NCBI RefSeq assembly: GCF_019091135.1 | Contig: NZ_JAGXJW010000016.1 | Location: 75,290 to 139,289, forward strand | Length of the DNA: 64,000 nt | Direction of reading: 5' to 3' | Origin: Cohnella sp. GbtcB17 | GTDB lineage: Bacteria > Bacillota > Bacilli > Paenibacillales > Paenibacillaceae | Notes under the pieces: generated by a model | What the model saw: only the letters and a program-made list of their open reading frames with translations | Told to the model about the DNA's origin: nothing | Databases searched by the model: none | Position numbers and translations under genes: made by a program | Shown: positions 1 through 6,912 of the stretch, piece after piece | How the letters are laid out: the number at the start of each line of letters is the position of its first letter | Position numbering within the stretch: position 1 is the stretch's first letter

Positions 1-74
1 TCTGGCTATTGTTGCCTGAGCCGGTATATCTATGCGGACGTGCGGGACACTGTTCAATTGACGCTCCGCCCAGC

Positions 75-109
75 AAAAAACGGAGGTCGGCAAACCGCCG
101 GCCTCCGTT
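75..109 (-). terminator. Rho-independent terminator of the nuclease-fold gene
   Basis: A 13-bp stem (79-91 with 97-109, one G-T mismatch) is followed, reading the minus strand, by six T residues. It sits 16 nt past the stop of the gene at 125. The first 74 bases hold no gene that I can support. Confidence 0.8.
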
Positions 110-124
110 CTTCGTAATGGCTTG

Positions 125-916
125 CTATTTCGTAGACAGCACCGCGCACACGGGATAGTGATCCGAAGGATAACGACCCTCGTATTGGCCCCGGTCCACT
201 TCGATCCGCGCCACGGCGACGTCCGGCGAAGCGAAGATGTAGTCGATCGGCTCCCCAACCTCGCCGCCTCTGAACTCATGGAACGTCGATCCGGCTGCCT
301 TGGCTCCGCCAGGGAGCGCCGAGTAGCCGTTTACGTAACCCGCTTGCTCCAATCCGTGCACGGCCGCGTGCTCCGGCCCGACGTTGAAGTCGCCGGTCAA
401 CGCGACCGGCGTCTCCGATCGCGCGCGCAGCGCTTCGATCCGATCCATGATCAGCCGCATCCCGTTCACCTGCGCCGGTTCGCTGACATGGTCGAGATGC
501 GTATTGAATATCGTCAAGCCGCCCCCATTCCCGCCTTCGTCCGCCGTGCCGACCAGCCTCGCCCACGTGCACATCCGCGGATAATCCGCGCCCCAGCCCA
601 GCTCGCCGAGCCGCTCGGGCGTCTCCGACAGCCCGAAGCTGCCGTATTCCACGACCCTCGCCTTGCTTTTCTTGTACCAGACCGCACAGAATTCGTCCGC
701 TTGCCCGCCGCGCCGGCCCTCGCCCACCCACGCATAATCCGGGAGCAGCGGCGCGAGATCCAACAGCATCGCATAAAGCGCCTCCTGCATGCACACGACG
801 TCCGGTGCGTGGCGCAGGATCGCCTGTGCGACGGCTCGCGGCCGGTGCGGCCAGGCATTTTCGCCATCCGACGGGACGTTCGTTCGCAGATTAAACGTCA
901 TCACTTTCCATTCCAC
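125..916 (-). CDS. endonuclease/exonuclease/phosphatase family protein
   Basis: A 263-residue protein of the DNase I-like EEP fold, which cleaves phosphodiester or phosphomonoester bonds with a divalent metal. The expected motifs appear in order: MTFNLRTN (metal/Asn strand), CMQEA (metal Glu), NTHLDHVSE, GDFNVGP (Asp/Asn), and SDHYPV with the catalytic Asp-His near the C-terminus. No signal peptide is visible, so it is probably cytosolic. I chose the GTG at 916 because GAGGTGAT lies just upstream and the family fold begins directly after it; the longer frame to 1024 adds 36 residues without a ribosome site. The substrate cannot be read from the sequence. It is a single-gene unit ending at the hairpin at 75-109. 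Confidence 0.85.
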   Translation of the reverse strand: MEWKVMTFNLRTNVPSDGENAWPHRPRAVAQAILRHAPDVVCMQEALYAMLLDLAPLLPDYAWVGEGRRGGQADEFCAVWYKKSKARVVEYGSFGLSETPERLGELGWGADYPRMCTWARLVGTADEGGNGGGLTIFNTHLDHVSEPAQVNGMRLIMDRIEALRARSETPVALTGDFNVGPEHAAVHGLEQAGYVNGYSALPGGAKAAGSTFHEFRGGEVGEPIDYIFASPDVAVARIEVDRGQYEGRYPSDHYPVCAVLSTK

Positions 917-1136
917 GCGTATCACCTCAAGTTCGTATTGGCGCACATGCCATGCAACTTGAAACCAGTTTACCGCGTGTGTCCCCTTCGGTCTATATCC
1001 GCCATTCACGTCGGAACGCTCCACAACGAAAACGCATTCGGCGACGACCGCTCCTTTTTCTAACCGAATCTGTCACCTTTTTCGCCTAGCACGATACTCT
1101 ATATAGACAAATGACCATTTTAACGGAGGGTTTATC

Positions 1137-1565
1137 ATGAATCGTGCATTTTTTCCCGGCGGCGGATTTGGCGGAGGAGTTGGCGGCGGATTTGGCGGCG
1201 GCGGGTTCGGTCGTCCCTTCTTTCGTCCCTTCCCCCATCCCTTTTTCCCCCGCCGCGCCTTATTTCCGTTTTTCTTCTTTTCTCCGTTCTTTTTCCCCTT
1301 CTTCAGGGACGGACAATCGGACGATATGCTTTTCGCGCAGCATCAATCTCAGCCAGGAGATACGTTAGCTTCTGTAGGCCACAAATACAATATCCCACAT
1401 GCGATTCTGGAAGAAGCCAACCCGCATCTGTCCAATCCGAACCAGCTTCAAGCCGGCGAGATGGTTTACATCCCCCGCATTTCCAATATGATGTGCCAAA
1501 AGTCTTACACGGAAATGCCGGCATCGGAGCAGCAGACGCAACCGGCGATGCAGAGCCAGTATTAA
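1137..1565 (+). CDS. LysM-domain protein with Gly/Phe-rich N-terminus
   Basis: A 142-residue protein with ribosome site AACGGAGGG at the right spacing. Residues 1-30 are Gly-rich (GGGFGGGVGGGFGGGG), residues 27-58 are a Phe/Pro/Arg-rich stretch, and residues about 72-115 form one LysM module (QPGDTLASVGHKYNI, LQAGEMVYIP), a peptidoglycan- or chitin-binding fold. There is no classical cleavable signal. Small LysM proteins of this kind in spore formers are often spore-coat or cortex associated (SafA-like), but that role is inference. It is monocistronic, with a hairpin 25 nt downstream. Confidence 0.8.
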   Translation: MNRAFFPGGGFGGGVGGGFGGGGFGRPFFRPFPHPFFPRRALFPFFFFSPFFFPFFRDGQSDDMLFAQHQSQPGDTLASVGHKYNIPHAILEEANPHLSNPNQLQAGEMVYIPRISNMMCQKSYTEMPASEQQTQPAMQSQY

Positions 1566-1589
1566 TAATACGAATAACAGAAAAAGACA

Positions 1590-1620
1590 TAAGCCGCCAA
1601 TCGGAAAGATTGGCGGCTTA
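1590..1620 (+). terminator. hairpin after the LysM gene
   Basis: A perfect 13-bp inverted repeat (TAAGCCGCCAATC with GATTGGCGGCTTA) around a 5-nt loop, 25 nt past the stop. The T-run on the plus side is poor, so termination strength is uncertain. Confidence 0.65.
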
Positions 1621-1847
1621 ATTGCTATGGCGTATTTAATGAAACAGTGAATGCCTGTCAAGACCTATCCTTAAACGACACAATACGACAAAACGACCAT
1701 ATCATTTCGTTTAGAGCTTGTGGTAATATAAGCCTCAAATTCGTTCCCGGCGGGGGACCGATTTGCGGGACCGAACCCTGTCGCTCCGACAGCTGTTACA
1801 GCCCGCACCAATCAACTCAGTACAAACTTCAAGGAGGCGTAACGGAA

Positions 1848-2738
1848 ATGATGAAAATGAAATGGACCGCGATCCTGTCCTGCGTATTGGCGGCAAGCTT
1901 GATGTCTGGAACGGCGGCATTCGCCAAATCGGCCGAGCAGCACGGCAACAAAGGCGGCAATTCGGCCGCCGTCAAAACGCAGGTGGAAGAGAAGAAGAAC
2001 GAATCCAACGGCCATGATAAAAAGGAAAGCGCTTCCTCCGCTACATACGGCAACTCGGAAAGCGTCACGTCCGCTACATACGGAGGACCGAACGGCTACA
2101 AAGGTCTGCTCCACGCCATCGAGAACGTCAAGGACAAGCCCGCCGGTCCCGTCCTGGCCAATCTCCTGCTCACCAAATACGAGATGAAGCTTACGGATCA
2201 GCAAAAGGCCGAACTCGAGGCCATCCAGGAGCAAGATAAAGCCTTGTCCGCGATCGCCGACTTGCTCGACCAAAAGGGAAGCGTCGTCGACGCCGTGTAT
2301 GTGCAAAAAGAAGCCATCAAAGCCAACGCCAAAAACCTGGCCAGCTACCAGAAGCTCGGCAAGCTTTACAAAAAGTCGGGCAAGACCGGCGTGAATCTGT
2401 TCGTAAACGGGGACGAGACGATTCCCGCAGTAGCGCCGATCATCCGCGACGGCAGCACGCTGGTGCCTTTCCGCGCCATCGCCGAAGCCTTGAAGGCGGA
2501 AGTCATTTATAACGCCGCCGACCGCACGGTCACCGTGACCCGCGACGGCACATCCGTCAAGCTCGTCTTGAACAGCAAGACGGCGTACGTCAACGGGAAA
2601 ACCGTTAAACTGGACGTCACCGCGACCGTCGTGAAGGGCAGTACAGTCGTTCCCGTGCGTTTCGTCAGCGAAGCGCTGGACTCGACGGTCAAGTGGGAGC
2701 CGGTATCCCAATCCGTTGTAATCTACGACAATCCATAA
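1848..2738 (+). CDS. secreted protein with copper amine oxidase N-terminal (stalk) domain
   Basis: A 296-residue exported protein. The start at 1848 is set by AAGGAGGCG 8-10 nt upstream; the open frame back to 1647 has no ribosome site. Residues 1-26 are a signal peptide ending TAAFA before KSAEQ. A low-complexity Lys/Glu/Ser linker holds a duplicated SATYG motif. An alpha-helical middle follows, and residues about 185-296 form a copper-amine-oxidase-like N-terminal domain (LFVNGDETIPAVAPII, STLVPFRAIAEAL, VPVRFVSEAL). In Paenibacillaceae this domain is a common extracellular or wall-associated module with no oxidase activity of its own. Function is unknown; the gene ends in a strong terminator. 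Confidence 0.85.
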   Translation: MMKMKWTAILSCVLAASLMSGTAAFAKSAEQHGNKGGNSAAVKTQVEEKKNESNGHDKKESASSATYGNSESVTSATYGGPNGYKGLLHAIENVKDKPAGPVLANLLLTKYEMKLTDQQKAELEAIQEQDKALSAIADLLDQKGSVVDAVYVQKEAIKANAKNLASYQKLGKLYKKSGKTGVNLFVNGDETIPAVAPIIRDGSTLVPFRAIAEALKAEVIYNAADRTVTVTRDGTSVKLVLNSKTAYVNGKTVKLDVTATVVKGSTVVPVRFVSEALDSTVKWEPVSQSVVIYDNP

Positions 2739-2752
2739 AGACCGGTTAACGA

Positions 2753-2797
2753 AAACTGCGCTGCGAGTCCGAGACGGACCCGCAGCGCAGTTTTTTT
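2753..2797 (+). terminator. strong terminator after the CAO-stalk gene
   Basis: A 13-bp stem (2753-2765 with 2780-2792, AAACTGCGCTGCG core) is followed by a T-run. It separates the convergent genes ending at 2738 and 2801. Confidence 0.85.
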
Positions 2798-2800
2798 CTA

Positions 2801-3517
2801 TTACCAAGGAAGCTCGCTGTCCATATAGTAGAACCCGCCGGTCGGCCCGTCTTCGGGCAGCGTTGCCAGGCGAACGGCCGTGACCGCGCCTTCCTCCGCA
2901 GTCAGCTCCGCCTTGTCTCCGCCCATGCGCGTTTTCACCAGACCCGGGTGAACGGAATTGACCTTCAGGCTCGTGCCTTTGGACCGTTGCGACCAATAAG
3001 CCGTCAGCATGTTGAGCGCCGCTTTGGAGGCCGCGTAGGCCGGGGTGGCGATCCGCTGCGCGAGCTCGTTGTTCAGGATGAAGTGAATCGAGCCGAGCGC
3101 GCTGCTCTGGTTCACGATGCGCCCCGCGTCGCTCTTCAGCAGCAGCGGCATCAGCGTCTCCGTAATGAGGAACGGCGCGAACGTGTTCACCTCGAACGTA
3201 TCCCGGAATGCGTCGCCTTCGTACGCGCCGCTCTCCGCCCAGATCCCCGCGTTGTTCACCAGAATGTCCAGGCGGCCGTACTGCTGCGCGATATACCGTG
3301 CCAGCTCCGCGATATGCGACGCATTGGTCACCTCGAGCTCGACGCCTTCGGCCTGAATGCCTTCCAGACGCAGCTCGGCCGCGGCCTTCTCCGCGGCGCC
3401 GATCGTGCGCGCGGACACCAGCACCGTAATCCCCTGGCGGCCCAGCTGCCTGGCGACCTCAAGCCCGATTCCGCCGCTTGCACCCGTTACTAACGCGATT
3501 TTGTTCTGGTTTGCCAT
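2801..3517 (-). CDS. SDR-family NAD(P)-dependent oxidoreductase
   Basis: A 238-residue classical short-chain dehydrogenase. The Rossmann motif TGASGGIG lies near the N-terminus, followed by NNAG, an active-site Ser in NQSSALGS, and the YAASK catalytic Tyr/Lys pair. The start at 3517 has GAGGAGG at ideal spacing; the open frame to 3598 is just readthrough. It is the last gene of the minus-strand redox group, 80 nt after the reductase gene at 3598, and so probably belongs to the TetR regulon described here. The substrate is unknown. SDRs next to flavodoxin-fold reductases under TetR control commonly answer electrophile or quinone stress, which is inference here. Confidence 0.88.
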   Translation of the reverse strand: MANQNKIALVTGASGGIGLEVARQLGRQGITVLVSARTIGAAEKAAAELRLEGIQAEGVELEVTNASHIAELARYIAQQYGRLDILVNNAGIWAESGAYEGDAFRDTFEVNTFAPFLITETLMPLLLKSDAGRIVNQSSALGSIHFILNNELAQRIATPAYAASKAALNMLTAYWSQRSKGTSLKVNSVHPGLVKTRMGGDKAELTAEEGAVTAVRLATLPEDGPTGGFYYMDSELPW

Positions 3518-3597
3518 GATAAAAATGCCTCCTCGTATAAGTTCGATCTTCGGATAAAAGCCGTCATTCCGATATTTGCTGTGGCCGACCGACGTCA

Positions 3598-4158
3598 TTA
3601 CCCGTTGCTTGCGACGAGGTCCGCCGCTGTTACGCGACTCGCGGTCGCCAGGTGACGTACGTACGCTTCTGCGCTTTCGGCCAGCTGTTCATCCGTCAAA
3701 TGTCTTGCGCCATGCGTGGCGAAGGGCGGCAGGTAATGCGCGCCGACGTAATTTGCCAGCGCTTCGATCGGCTTAGCGATATCCCCGATTGTGAACAGAT
3801 TGTATCCGCCGGGCCGATACGAAGCCGCCGTCCCCGCCGTCGATATGGCGATGCCGATCTCCTTGCCCTTCAGATGCTCGCCGCCCGGACCGAATGCCCA
3901 AACCGGCGCCAGCACTTCGTCGAACCACTGCTTGAGCAGCGGAGGCGTACTGTACCAGTAGAGCGGATATTGGAAAATGATTCGGTCATGGGCGTCCAGA
4001 AGCGCCTGCTCGCGGCGCACGTCGATTCGACGGTCGGGATACGTCGGATACAGCTCGTGCACGGTCATGTCGGGCAGCAGCCTGAGACGTTCGGCCCAAG
4101 CCCTGTTGATTCGGGATTGCGACAGATCCGGGTGAGCGACGATAATCAACGTTTTCAT
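3598..4158 (-). CDS. NAD(P)H-dependent oxidoreductase, flavodoxin-like fold
   Basis: A 186-residue quinone-reductase/KefF-like protein. The N-terminal MKTLIIVAHPDLSQSRIN is the typical FMN phosphate-binding strand and loop of this family, and FQYPLYWYSTPPLLKQWFDEV is its hallmark central motif. AISTAGTAASYRPGGYN is the second flavin loop. The expected role is two-electron reduction of quinones or azo/nitro compounds in the cytosol. The ATG at 4158 follows AAGGAG by 7 nt. An operator-like palindrome at 4187-4198 lies 29 nt upstream, so the gene may be transcribed separately from tetR and repressed by it. Confidence 0.87.
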   Translation of the reverse strand: MKTLIIVAHPDLSQSRINRAWAERLRLLPDMTVHELYPTYPDRRIDVRREQALLDAHDRIIFQYPLYWYSTPPLLKQWFDEVLAPVWAFGPGGEHLKGKEIGIAISTAGTAASYRPGGYNLFTIGDIAKPIEALANYVGAHYLPPFATHGARHLTDEQLAESAEAYVRHLATASRVTAADLVASNG

Positions 4159-4186
4159 AAGCACGCTCCTTGTATTGAAGTATTGG

Positions 4187-4198
4187 GAATGATCGTTC
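4187..4198. promoter_or_regulatory. TetR operator-like palindrome before the reductase gene
   Basis: GAATGATCGTTC is one mismatch from the perfect palindrome GAACGATCGTTC at 5350-5361. It lies between the stop of tetR (4227) and the reductase start (4158), in promoter position. The assignment to the neighbouring TetR is inference. Confidence 0.55.
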
Positions 4199-4226
4199 TA
4201 GAATGTTGAAAAAAAGGGCGATGCGC

Positions 4227-4805
4227 TTAAGGCTCCAAAATGCGCATCGTCAATTCGGCGGTTCGTTCGAGCTTCTCCTTCGCGGTCGTCGTCCGCGTCA
4301 TGACGCGAAGTCCCGTCAGCGCATTGTGCAAATATTCCGCGAGTTCCGCAGCGTCGTACCGCTTGGTGAACTCCCCGCTCTCCTGTCCCCGGACGACGAT
4401 CTCAGCAAGCAGACGCTCCGTGCTCGCGAACGCTTCGCGTGCCTTCGCGTCCACCTCCGCATCCCGCAGCGCCAGCTCGGCGGCCGAGTTGACGAGCATG
4501 CAGCCGGCAGGCGCATCTTCTTCCCCGTGGATGATGAAGCCAAAGACGAGCCGCAGCGCTTCTCCGGCCGACCGGGACCGCTTGACGCAGGCTGTCAGCC
4601 GGTCGCCGATCCGGTCCTCGAACCGTTCCAGCGCCTTGAGGAACAAGGTGTGCTTGTCGGTAAACGTATCGTAAAGACTCCTGCGATGGATGCCCATATG
4701 CTCGACGAGATCGTTCAGCGACGTTTTCTCGTAGCCTTGCTCCCAGAACAGCTTCATCGCTTTTTCCAGGACAGCGGCTTCTTCGAACTCTTTGCTTCTG
4801 GCCAT
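4227..4805 (-). CDS. TetR/AcrR-family transcriptional regulator
   Basis: A 192-residue repressor. The N-terminal helix-turn-helix is visible as KAMKLFWEQGYEKTSLNDLVEHMGI and RRSLYDTFTDKHTLF. The C-terminal ligand domain carries GCMLVNSAAELA, typical of the YxaF/LmrA-like branch that also controls reductases and efflux. The start at 4805 has GGGAGGG upstream. The gene lies between its likely targets: the STAS-like gene upstream and the reductase and SDR downstream, all on the same strand. Related operator-like sites occur in front of each unit, including its own, suggesting autorepression. The inducer is unknown. Confidence 0.88.
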   Translation of the reverse strand: MARSKEFEEAAVLEKAMKLFWEQGYEKTSLNDLVEHMGIHRRSLYDTFTDKHTLFLKALERFEDRIGDRLTACVKRSRSAGEALRLVFGFIIHGEEDAPAGCMLVNSAAELALRDAEVDAKAREAFASTERLLAEIVVRGQESGEFTKRYDAAELAEYLHNALTGLRVMTRTTTAKEKLERTAELTMRILEP

Positions 4806-4837
4806 TAAAATTCCCTCCCGATCCCCATCATAGCATT

Positions 4838-4858
4838 TTGAGAACGACCGGTAAAGAA
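4838..4858. promoter_or_regulatory. TetR operator-like site before tetR
   Basis: The 21-bp string here differs at only two positions from that at 5418-5438 (shared core TTGAGAACGAYCRGTAAAG). It lies 33-53 nt upstream of the tetR start, where a self-repressing site would be expected. Confidence 0.6.
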
Positions 4859-4894
4859 AGGGCAAGGCAAGCCGCTCATGTAAGCGTGCGATCC

Positions 4895-5311
4895 TCAACC
4901 GATCGCGCGCAGCTCCCGCCCCTGCGCCGACAGCCAGCGTACGGCTTCGTCCCGATCCTCGAAGCTCTCTTGCCGGTAAGGCAGCGTGCCGAGACCCTCG
5001 ACCGTGCGATTCACGCTCATCCTGGCGATTGCGCTATGCGGCTCGAGCATGGCCAGATGACGAAGCCCGCTCTCGTAAGCGCGCCGGATGAAAAACTCTC
5101 CGATCCATGCCTTGTCCTCGGCCTTGATCGCCGAGCCCTCGCGAATATCCATCAGCACCTTGCTGCCGTATCGCAGCTTCAGCAGATCCGCGCCCTTGAG
5201 CAGAATCGTCTGAAATTCCTCGCCGTATGCGAACCCCTTCCACTCGATGACAACGCTTCGCAGCTCGTCGTCCCAAGAGACCTTGCCGTGCTTCGATTCA
5301 AAGTAACGCAT
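4895..5311 (-). CDS. STAS/SpoIIAA-like protein
   Basis: A 138-residue soluble protein whose layout resembles the SpoIIAA-like STAS fold: an early strand pair (HGKVSWDDELRSVVIEWKGF), a helix (FQTILLKGADLLKLRYGS), a strand KVLMDIREG, and a final amphipathic helix (EDRDEAVRWLSAQG). The assignment rests on pattern, not on a diagnostic residue, and I cannot name a partner. The ATG at 5311 has AGGAG 9 nt upstream; the TTG at 5320 would overlap that site. It is first in the minus-strand group, 89 nt before tetR, and has an operator-like palindrome 38 nt upstream, so it is probably TetR-controlled. Confidence 0.65.
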   Translation of the reverse strand: MRYFESKHGKVSWDDELRSVVIEWKGFAYGEEFQTILLKGADLLKLRYGSKVLMDIREGSAIKAEDKAWIGEFFIRRAYESGLRHLAMLEPHSAIARMSVNRTVEGLGTLPYRQESFEDRDEAVRWLSAQGRELRAIG

Positions 5312-5349
5312 GCCGTCCAACTCCTCTTCTCATTATGCGCATTTAACGG

Positions 5350-5361
5350 GAACGATCGTTC
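5350..5361. promoter_or_regulatory. perfect GAACGATCGTTC palindrome
   Basis: A 12-bp perfect palindrome 38 nt upstream of the STAS-like gene start. It matches the half-sites at 4187, 4842, 5422 and 5451 and is probably a TetR operator. Confidence 0.6.
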
Positions 5362-5414
5362 TTGAATGAGGACCGATGGCCGTTCCGCGTCCTTGCTTCT
5401 GAATACAGAATAAC

Positions 5415-5464
5415 ATATTGAGAACGATCAGTAAAGAATTATTTTTACCAATCGTTCTCAATAT
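5415..5464. promoter_or_regulatory. 14-bp inverted repeat built from two TetR half-site motifs
   Basis: ATATTGAGAACGAT (5415-5428) and ATCGTTCTCAATAT (5451-5464) are perfect reverse complements around a 22-bp AT-rich spacer. Each arm holds the GAACGAT motif seen at the other sites. It could be a paired operator over a promoter, or a hairpin. Confidence 0.6.
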
Positions 5465-5468
5465 GGGC

Positions 5469-5691
5469 ATCGTCTTGAGCGCTGCAGGGGTGGCGTTAGT
5501 GCCCGTTTGCGTTTATCGGCGCCGTCTTGAGCGACACAGTGGCGGCGTTAGTGCCCGTTTGCGCTTATCGCCGCCGTCCTGAGCGACACAGTGGTGGCGT
5601 TAGTGCCCATTTGCGCTTATCGGCACTGTCTTGAGCGACACACAGTGGTGGCGGTAATGCCCATTTGCGCTTATCGGCACTGTCTTGAGCG
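5469..5691. repeat. 52-bp tandem repeat, about four units
   Basis: Units start near 5469, 5521, 5573 and 5625, with a partial fifth at 5679. They share CTTGAGCGACACAGTGG, GGCGTTAGTGCCC and TTTGCGCTTATCGGC. The period is 52 bp except for a 2-bp insertion (CACACA) in the fourth unit. No reading frame, spacer or promoter is evident. The stretch fills the gap between the redox group and the histidine kinase. Confidence 0.85.
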
Positions 5692-5755
5692 CCAAGAACC
5701 TCCTTCCAGCCTTGGATGCACTTTCGCAGGATGGTGCTGCACGATCGGAACTGTA

Positions 5756-5830
5756 TAGACGACCTAGACGCCTGGACGTTCTAGACGATCCAGACGGTCT
5801 ACACGCTTAGGCCCTCTTGACGGGTAGACG
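5756..5830. repeat. short YAGACG repeats, 8-9 bp period
   Basis: Eight TAGACG-like hexamers start at 5756, 5765, 5773, 5782, 5791, 5800, 5817 and 5825. Neighbours in the first run are 8 or 9 bp apart. The tract ends just before the stop of the histidine kinase at 5842 and would lie in its 3' untranslated region. Confidence 0.7.
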
Positions 5831-5841
5831 TCCCATACGGC

Positions 5842-6912
5842 CTAGGCGCGCGAGGCCGGAATCCAGCCGCGCAGCTCCGCCCCGCCCTCCGGCCGATTGG
5901 CTGCGGTCAGGTCCCCGCCGTGCGCGCGAAAGATGCGCCGCGCGATCGCCAGCCCCAGCCCCGCACCTCCCGTATCCCGGCTGCGAGACGACTCGCCCCG
6001 GTACAGGGGCTCGAAAGCCCGGGCAAGGTCCTCGGGGGCAAACCCCGCGCCCGTGTCCCTGACGACGACGACGACGCGGTCGCCCTCCGGCTTGCAGCGC
6101 ACGACCACGGCCCCCTGCTGCGGGACGTGTCTCACCGCATTGTCGTGCAGATTGCCGAACGCACGGGAGAGCTGGTGGGCGTCGCCGCGCACGGCGCAAG
6201 ATTCGGCGCCCGGGGGCTCCGCCACGATCGATACACCCTTCGCTTGCGCCGCTCCGCGCACGCCTTCGACGGCACGGTGGACCTCCGCCGCCAGATCCAG
6301 CGTCTCTCCGTCCAGCGCCGCGCGGGGATATTCCGTCTTCACGAACGCGAACAGATCCGAGACGAGACGGTCAAGCTGGCCGGCCTTGTCCTGACATACC
6401 GCGACGTATCTCTTCGCCTGCTCCGGCGAAGCGGCGATGCCTTGCTCCAGCCCTTCGAGATACCCTCTTAACGCGAACAGGGGCGTCCGTAAGTCATGGG
6501 CGATCGCTCCGATGAAAAATCGGCGTTCCTCCTCCAGCGCCTCCCGTTCCGCCAAAGACTGCCTGAGTCCGGCGAGCATCGCCTCGAAGCCGTCCCGCAC
6601 CTCCGCGATCTCCCGGATCCGGGATTCGGGCAGGACGATGTCCAGATCGCCCCCGGCGATCTCCCGGGCGCTCCGCCCCATCGCCTCCAGCGGCTTCGCA
6701 ATCCATCGGCGCAGGCCATATTCGAGGAGCGCGGCGACCAGCAGCACGCCGGACAGCGCGGCGATCCAGATGCCGATCCGGCTCGGCGCCCCTTCTCCGA
6801 GATGAAGCCCGCCCGCGTCGGCGATCGCAGCGATCGCGTACGTCGTCCAGGTGAGCGTCAGGACCGCCAGCAGCGAGAGCACCAGCAAGCTTCGAATCCG
6901 CAGGCGCCTCAT
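5842..6912 (-). CDS. HAMP-domain sensor histidine kinase
   Basis: A 356-residue membrane kinase. The first transmembrane helix is at about 8-30 and the second at about 45-65 (IWIAALSGVLLVAALLEYG), so the extracellular loop is very short. Then come HAMP (MGRSAREIAGGDLDIVLPESRIREI), the phospho-acceptor His in AHDLRTPLFALRGYLEG, the N-box FGNLHDNAVRHV, and the G boxes RDTGAGF and GGAGLGLAIARRIF. All catalytic boxes look intact. The ATG at 6912 overlaps the response-regulator stop by 4 bp (ATGA), so translation is coupled; the longer frame to 7101 is readthrough. The near absence of a sensor loop suggests intramembrane sensing, BaeS/BceS-like in layout. Its partner receiver is abnormal. Confidence 0.9.
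   Translation of the reverse strand: MRRLRIRSLLVLSLLAVLTLTWTTYAIAAIADAGGLHLGEGAPSRIGIWIAALSGVLLVAALLEYGLRRWIAKPLEAMGRSAREIAGGDLDIVLPESRIREIAEVRDGFEAMLAGLRQSLAEREALEEERRFFIGAIAHDLRTPLFALRGYLEGLEQGIAASPEQAKRYVAVCQDKAGQLDRLVSDLFAFVKTEYPRAALDGETLDLAAEVHRAVEGVRGAAQAKGVSIVAEPPGAESCAVRGDAHQLSRAFGNLHDNAVRHVPQQGAVVVRCKPEGDRVVVVVRDTGAGFAPEDLARAFEPLYRGESSRSRDTGGAGLGLAIARRIFRAHGGDLTAANRPEGGAELRGWIPASRA

Noticed and set aside
1812..2996. 394-codon minus-strand frame opposite the CAO-stalk gene
   Set aside because: Antisense shadow crossing a strong terminator; no ribosome site or family pattern.
5469..5691. Possible CRISPR array
   Set aside because: Units are contiguous repeats with no unique spacers, and no cas gene is present. 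The same applies to the arrays at 21246 and 42055.
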